Source of the DNA: Thermodesulfobacteriota bacterium
GTDB taxonomy: Bacteria > Desulfobacterota > DSM-4660 > Desulfatiglandales > HGW-15
Direction of reading: 5' to 3'
Length of the DNA stretch: 8,812 nucleotides
Assembly: GCA_025454125.1 (NCBI GenBank)
Contig: JALOPA010000040.1
Coordinates: forward strand, 1 to 8,812
Shown: positions 5,890 through 8,812 of the stretch, in pieces
Layout: each line of letters opens with the position of its first letter
How positions within the stretch are numbered: the first letter of the stretch is position 1
Translations under genes and position numbers: made by a program
The notes under the pieces: generated by a model
What the model saw: only the letters and a program-made list of their open reading frames with translations
Told to the model about the DNA's origin: nothing
Database searches by the model: none

Positions 5890-6030
5890 ATGAGTCAGCT
5901 TGGAAAACGTTATCGCTGTGAGGAATGCGGCACCGAAGTGCTCTGCACGAAAGCCGGTGAAGGCGCTCCGGTATGCTGCGAGAAGGAAATGAAAATACAG
6001 GAACCCAGACCGCTGCCCTCATCAGACTGA
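5890..6030 (+). CDS. Desulforedoxin-like mini-protein 2
   Basis: The 46-aa product has the same layout as its neighbour: GKRYRCEECGTEV at the start (Cys 10 and 13), a Cys pair at residues 29-30 (PVCCEKEM) and a short proline-rich tail ending PLPSSD. There is one extra Cys at residue 19. The GKRY-x-C-x-x-CG opening is shared with the first copy, so the two arose by tandem duplication and then diverged. GGAGGT (5875-5880) lies 9 nt before the ATG. A rubredoxin-type iron (or zinc) site is expected. The tandem pair could form a heterodimer or serve two redox partners. No obvious partner oxidoreductase is encoded in the visible part of the cluster. Confidence 0.8.
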   Translation: MSQLGKRYRCEECGTEVLCTKAGEGAPVCCEKEMKIQEPRPLPSSD

Positions 6031-6050
6031 GAGGGGAGAGGCAACCCCTC
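6031..6050 (+). other. Small hairpin after the second desulforedoxin-like gene
   Basis: GAGGGG (6031-6036) and CCCCTC (6045-6050) form a 6-bp stem with an 8-nt loop directly after the stop codon. No T tract follows, so it is a poor intrinsic terminator; it could protect the 3' end or be chance. Confidence 0.3.
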
Positions 6051-6228
6051 GTCAAATGGCGACACGGATCTTCTTTCACTACCAGCAGGGTGAGAGGCGA
6101 AAAGACTTCCCCCAGGCGCTGCGAGGCATCCTGGAAACTTTGTGGAGGGCGGGTCATTGTAGTTCTATGCGGTGGTCGCCGGAGAGACCTCGCCTTCATG
6201 CCTATCCCTAAGATCATCAGAAACCTGA

Positions 6229-6549
6229 CCGGGGAGTACAATTGAGTTCTCAAGGCAATTCATCCATCATTATCTAGAGAACTTCTTTCACCTAAGATTA
6301 TGGAACCGGCTAAGCGAACGATCGAATTTTGAGGCTGAAGTCCTCTGGCCTTTTCTCGGAAATATCACCGGTCCCACTAGGGGGATCAGGGGAGAAGACA
6401 GCCCTTTCTTGTCTCGGTCGGAAGCAGAAAGAATGTCTCTGTGCATACCATGGGCAGAGTTTCATGAGATTCTCCTGTCAACCCATCTTCCTGCGCAGGA
6501 AAATCCTGATGCCTTCACGGAAGTGGTCTTGCGCTTCTTGGATTCGTGA
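6229..6549 (+). pseudogene. Decayed alpha/beta-hydrolase gene, C-terminal half
   Basis: One plus-strand frame is open from 6229 to the TGA at 6547-6549 but has no start codon until 6433. It encodes about 106 residues with the recognisable C-terminal half of an alpha/beta-hydrolase. There is a QFIHHYLENFF helix, then LWPFLGNITGPT, then GIRGEDSPFLS (the strand carrying the catalytic-acid region of the fold), then EAERM-x-x-x-IPWAEFHEI, then THLPAQENPDAF (the family's catalytic-His GHxP-x-x-ENP segment) and a final VVLRFLDS. The TGA at 6226-6228 closes the frame upstream. Another frame (6056-6211) begins MATRIFFHYQQGE and contains GILETLW, which may be the remains of the N-terminal 'HY-x-x-G-x-G...HG' region, so the gene appears frameshifted with internal deletions. 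The total span of about 500 nt compares with about 800 for an intact gene. Confidence 0.6.
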
Positions 6550-6596
6550 GATAAGTCGGTTAACGAGCGGCATACCCTCAAGCGGAGCTGTTTGAG

Positions 6597-7262
6597 ATGA
6601 ATTTCAACTTCGGAAGGGAAGCGCTGATTGCCTCAGGAATCACGAAAAACGACCAAATCCATGTATACTTGCGCGAACTTGATGAGCTTTTATCCAAGTT
6701 TGAACAGCATGTGTCACCTAGGGGAGCCCCCATCTTGGTAGCCCAGGATCTCTTTGTTTGGCTTTGGCAAAAGAAACCAAATCGCTACAAAGCCGGTGCA
6801 TCGTTTCAACTTCATCACGTCATTAGGGCTCAGATGAGTGAGAGCAGAGAGCCTGTGGGTAATTGTTTGGGGTTAACGCTTCTCTGTAATAGTCTACTCA
6901 GGAGAAAGAATATCGGCGCGAGCGCTATTTACCTGGACAATGCCTTCGGAATAGGTCCTCATGTCCTCACAGCTCCAACGACCGAGAAAAGAGCGATTGA
7001 CGTAGAGAACATCCTTTATGACGGATTTGATTACAAAGGGCATGTCAAAGACGTAGCCAGGAGGAGCCTGGGGGAGAGAGAACTGGTGGCTGAGGTTTAC
7101 AGCAGCACCGGCAACGAGTTCTTCAGGTCTGGGGAGTTTGACAAGGCACTGAGGAATTATGAACTGGCCATTCGTATGGACCCCAACCACGAAAGAGCTC
7201 CTCTCAATATTCTGATTATTGGCGACAAAATCGATACAGAGAAAGGGCTGAGAAGCAAGTGA
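6597..7262 (+). CDS. Transglutaminase-like / TPR protein (SirB1-like)
   Basis: This 221-aa protein has no signal peptide and is likely cytoplasmic. Residues ~60-150 look like the SirB1-type transglutaminase-like domain: VGNCLGLTLL (C90), GIGPHVLTA (H122) and AIDVEN (D135) give a plausible Cys-His-Asp triad. Residues ~165-200 form one tetratricopeptide repeat (AEVYSSTGNEFFRSGEFDKALRNYELAIRMDPNH) that could bind a partner. The biochemical function of this family is poorly known. A weak GGAG (6584-6587) lies 9 nt before the ATG. The stop overlaps the GTG start of the following CoA-transferase (GTGA, 7259-7262), so the two are translationally coupled, which hints at a role in making or regulating that enzyme. 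It belongs to a different subgroup from the exported transglutaminase-like protein at the left of the window. Confidence 0.7.
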   Translation: MNFNFGREALIASGITKNDQIHVYLRELDELLSKFEQHVSPRGAPILVAQDLFVWLWQKKPNRYKAGASFQLHHVIRAQMSESREPVGNCLGLTLLCNSLLRRKNIGASAIYLDNAFGIGPHVLTAPTTEKRAIDVENILYDGFDYKGHVKDVARRSLGERELVAEVYSSTGNEFFRSGEFDKALRNYELAIRMDPNHERAPLNILIIGDKIDTEKGLRSK

Positions 7263-8476
7263 AAGATGAGAGTGATGGCGGCTATGCCCTGCAGGGAGTA
7301 GGCGTGCTGGATCTGGCTGGAGGACAGGGAAGCTTCAGTTCAAGGCTCCTTGCTGATCTGGGAGCGAGGGTCATTAAGGTGGAAAAACCCGGAGGAGACC
7401 CATCGCGGGAAATAGGGCCCTTCTTGGGAGGCTCTCCCGATCCTGAAAAAAGCCTTTTCTTCTTCTTCAATAATGCCAATAAACTTGGAATTACCCTGGA
7501 CGTGCAGACCAGAGAAGGTCGAAGGATATTCCTGCAGCTTGTGCGGAGAAATGACATCATCATTGAAAGCTATCCCCCTGGCCACATGGAAAGTCTGGGC
7601 TTAGGGCTCGAAGCACTTAGAGAAGCGAACCGCTCGATTGTCGTCGTGTCTGTTACGGGGTTTGGGCAGGACGGGCCGCGAAGAGACTATCTCGCATGCG
7701 ATTTGGTCGCATCGGCATTTGGTGGGCAGATGTTCATTTGCGGTGAGCCGGAGAAACCACCCATGAAACCCTATGGGCACCAATCGTATTACTCGGCTTC
7801 TCTCTTTGCGGCGATTGCAGCGCTTATTGGTTTGCGAGAAAAGAGAAAAGGCCAGAGGAATCTGTTTTTTGATATTTCTTTACAAGAGGCTGTTACAGCC
7901 ACTCTCGAACATGTCTTGATCCGATATTTCAATGACAAAAGAGTTGCCCAAAGAGAGGGTGGCCTGCATTGGGATCGTGGATTTTGCATCTTTCCTTGCC
8001 GCGAGGGGTTCATCCTGCTGACTTTGTTCCAGCAGTGGCAGACGCTGGTTGAGTGGATGGCGAGCGAGAACATGGCCGAGGACTTGGTGGATAAGAAATG
8101 GGAAGATGAAGGATACAGACGCCAAAATATCGATCACGTCATCCAAGTGCTCAGTCGATGGACAAAAACCCATGAGAGCCGAGAATTGTACGAAATGGGT
8201 CAAGCCTTTCGTTTTCCCTGGGCTCCAGTGCGCTCGCATCGAGAGGTCCTGAAATGTCCTCAAATCGAGGCCAGGAAGTTTTTTGCGGATGAGGACTATG
8301 CCGGGAACGGCCAAATACTCAAGTTCCCCGGCAACCCATGCAAGTACGAGATGCCCGTTCGAGACAACTGGAACGCACCACCCAGGAGAGGCGAACACAA
8401 CAACCAGATCTACCATGAAGAGTTGGGAATGCCCCTTCAAGAAATTGAAAGGCTCCATTCCTTGGGAGTGATTTAA
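7259..8476 (+). CDS. Class III (CaiB/BaiF) CoA-transferase, possibly non-catalytic subunit
   Basis: The 405-aa protein shows the family III CoA-transferase layout: LQGVGVLDLAGGQGSFSSR then LLADLGARVIKVEKP (30-44), SLFFFFNNANKLGITLD (65-81), IIESYPPGHMESLGLGLEAL (101-120), SVTGFGQDGPRRDY (131-144), RKGQRNLFFDISLQEA (196-211) and an EHNNQIYHEELG tail. These enzymes move CoA between carboxylic acids. The usual N-terminal AGP motif is replaced by GQGSF, and the catalytic Asp expected near residue 177 (family pattern x-x-D-Y-x-AG) reads HQSYYSAS, with Tyr at that place. I infer a BbsE-like subunit that works with the second transferase. The GTG start is chosen because it overlaps the upstream stop and lies 9 residues before the conserved ALQGV start. 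An internal TTG or GTG start is possible. Confidence 0.83.
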   Translation: MKDESDGGYALQGVGVLDLAGGQGSFSSRLLADLGARVIKVEKPGGDPSREIGPFLGGSPDPEKSLFFFFNNANKLGITLDVQTREGRRIFLQLVRRNDIIIESYPPGHMESLGLGLEALREANRSIVVVSVTGFGQDGPRRDYLACDLVASAFGGQMFICGEPEKPPMKPYGHQSYYSASLFAAIAALIGLREKRKGQRNLFFDISLQEAVTATLEHVLIRYFNDKRVAQREGGLHWDRGFCIFPCREGFILLTLFQQWQTLVEWMASENMAEDLVDKKWEDEGYRRQNIDHVIQVLSRWTKTHESRELYEMGQAFRFPWAPVRSHREVLKCPQIEARKFFADEDYAGNGQILKFPGNPCKYEMPVRDNWNAPPRRGEHNNQIYHEELGMPLQEIERLHSLGVI

Positions 8477-8482
8477 ATAGCG

Positions 8483-8812
8483 ATGGTCAACGAGGCGCCT
8501 CTCAAAGGCCTAAGAATCCTAGATTTCACAAGAGTCCTGGCTGGTCCTTATGCCACCCGGGTCCTGGCTGATCTCGGGGCAGAGGTGATCAAGGTCCAAT
8601 CCAAGAAAACGGCTAAAGGCTCAGAATCGGATGGGTCAGCGTATTTCAGAACCTGGAACCGCAATAAGAAAAGCATCAGCCTGGATATGGATTACTCGGA
8701 AGCGCGAGAGGTTGCCCTCAGCCTGGCGAGATTATCCGACGTGGTGGTCGAAAACTTCTCCCCTCGAGTGATGGTCAACTGGGGTCTGACCTACGACAAG
8801 CTGAGGAAAGTC
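8483..8812 (+). CDS. Second class III (CaiB/BaiF) CoA-transferase, N-terminal 110 residues (partial)
   Basis: Starting 6 nt after the previous stop, this frame opens with LKGLRILDFTRVLAGPYATRV (7-27) and LADLGAEVIKVQ (28-39). It continues with FRTWNRNKKSISLDMD (55-70), LSDVVVENFSPRVMVNWGL (84-102) and YDKLRKV at the right edge. This is the canonical N-terminus of family III CoA-transferases such as formyl-CoA transferase, including the intact RVLAGP motif missing from its neighbour. The catalytic Asp region (near residue 170) lies beyond the window. The tight spacing and family identity suggest the two transferases form a hetero-oligomer, as BbsE/BbsF do for benzylsuccinate; the acid used here is unknown. 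GGGAG (8464-8468) lies 14 nt upstream of the ATG, a somewhat long spacing, so coupling to the upstream gene is likely. Confidence 0.85.
   Translation, partial: MVNEAPLKGLRILDFTRVLAGPYATRVLADLGAEVIKVQSKKTAKGSESDGSAYFRTWNRNKKSISLDMDYSEAREVALSLARLSDVVVENFSPRVMVNWGLTYDKLRKV

Noticed and set aside
5888..6253. 121-aa minus-strand frame
   Set aside because: It is antisense to the second desulforedoxin-like gene and the hydrolase remnant, with no domain or ribosome binding site.
6329..6595. 88-aa plus-strand frame in the gap
   Set aside because: It overlaps the alpha/beta-hydrolase remnant in a different frame, is Cys/Ser/Arg-rich and matches no family.
1..8812. CRISPR arrays, tRNA or rRNA genes
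   Set aside because: I saw no regularly spaced direct repeats and no tRNA cloverleaf or rRNA-like conserved stretches on either strand.

Overview
This 8.8 kb window looks like the chromosome of an anaerobic bacterium, most likely a deltaproteobacterium (Desulfobacterota, the sulfate-reducing or syntrophic kind). The reasons are the start of a tungsten-type aldehyde:ferredoxin oxidoreductase gene, two desulforedoxin-like mini-proteins, and an acyl-CoA gene cluster with tandem crotonases, an acyl-CoA ligase and paired class III CoA-transferases. This assignment is inferred from gene content, not from a marker gene.

Left part (1-1280, minus strand): the first 44 codons of an aldehyde:ferredoxin oxidoreductase, preceded by an exported transglutaminase-like protein with a C-terminal beta-rich domain. 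Just upstream of that lies what looks like the ribosome binding site and first 15 codons of an iron-containing alcohol dehydrogenase, cut off by an early stop.

Middle-left (1456-2470): a compact toxin-antitoxin operon (Phd/YefM-type antitoxin and PIN-domain RNase toxin, 4-nt overlap), with a good sigma70-like promoter and an inverted repeat between its -35 and -10. About 20 bp after the toxin comes the antisense N-terminal remnant of an IS1634/IS4-like transposase. This stretch reads as a small accessory island.

Right part (2582-8812, plus strand): a gene cluster with short gaps in its first half. It holds two tandem crotonases (the first with an altered active site), an AMP-forming acyl-CoA ligase and two desulforedoxin-like proteins of 39 and 46 aa. 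After a 566-bp gap holding a decayed alpha/beta-hydrolase gene come a cytoplasmic transglutaminase-like/TPR protein, a class III (CaiB/BaiF) CoA-transferase whose GTG start overlaps the previous stop, and the start of a second class III CoA-transferase 6 nt later.

Together the right-hand genes suggest that a carboxylic acid is converted to its CoA thioester, by ATP-dependent ligation and/or CoA transfer, then hydrated or isomerised by crotonases. The tandem transferases recall the BbsE/BbsF arrangement of anaerobic toluene degradation, but the substrate cannot be told from sequence. The most unusual points are the two 'one normal plus one degenerate' enzyme pairs (crotonases and possibly CoA-transferases), the desulforedoxin pair inside an acyl-CoA operon, and the translational coupling of a transglutaminase/TPR protein to a CoA-transferase.
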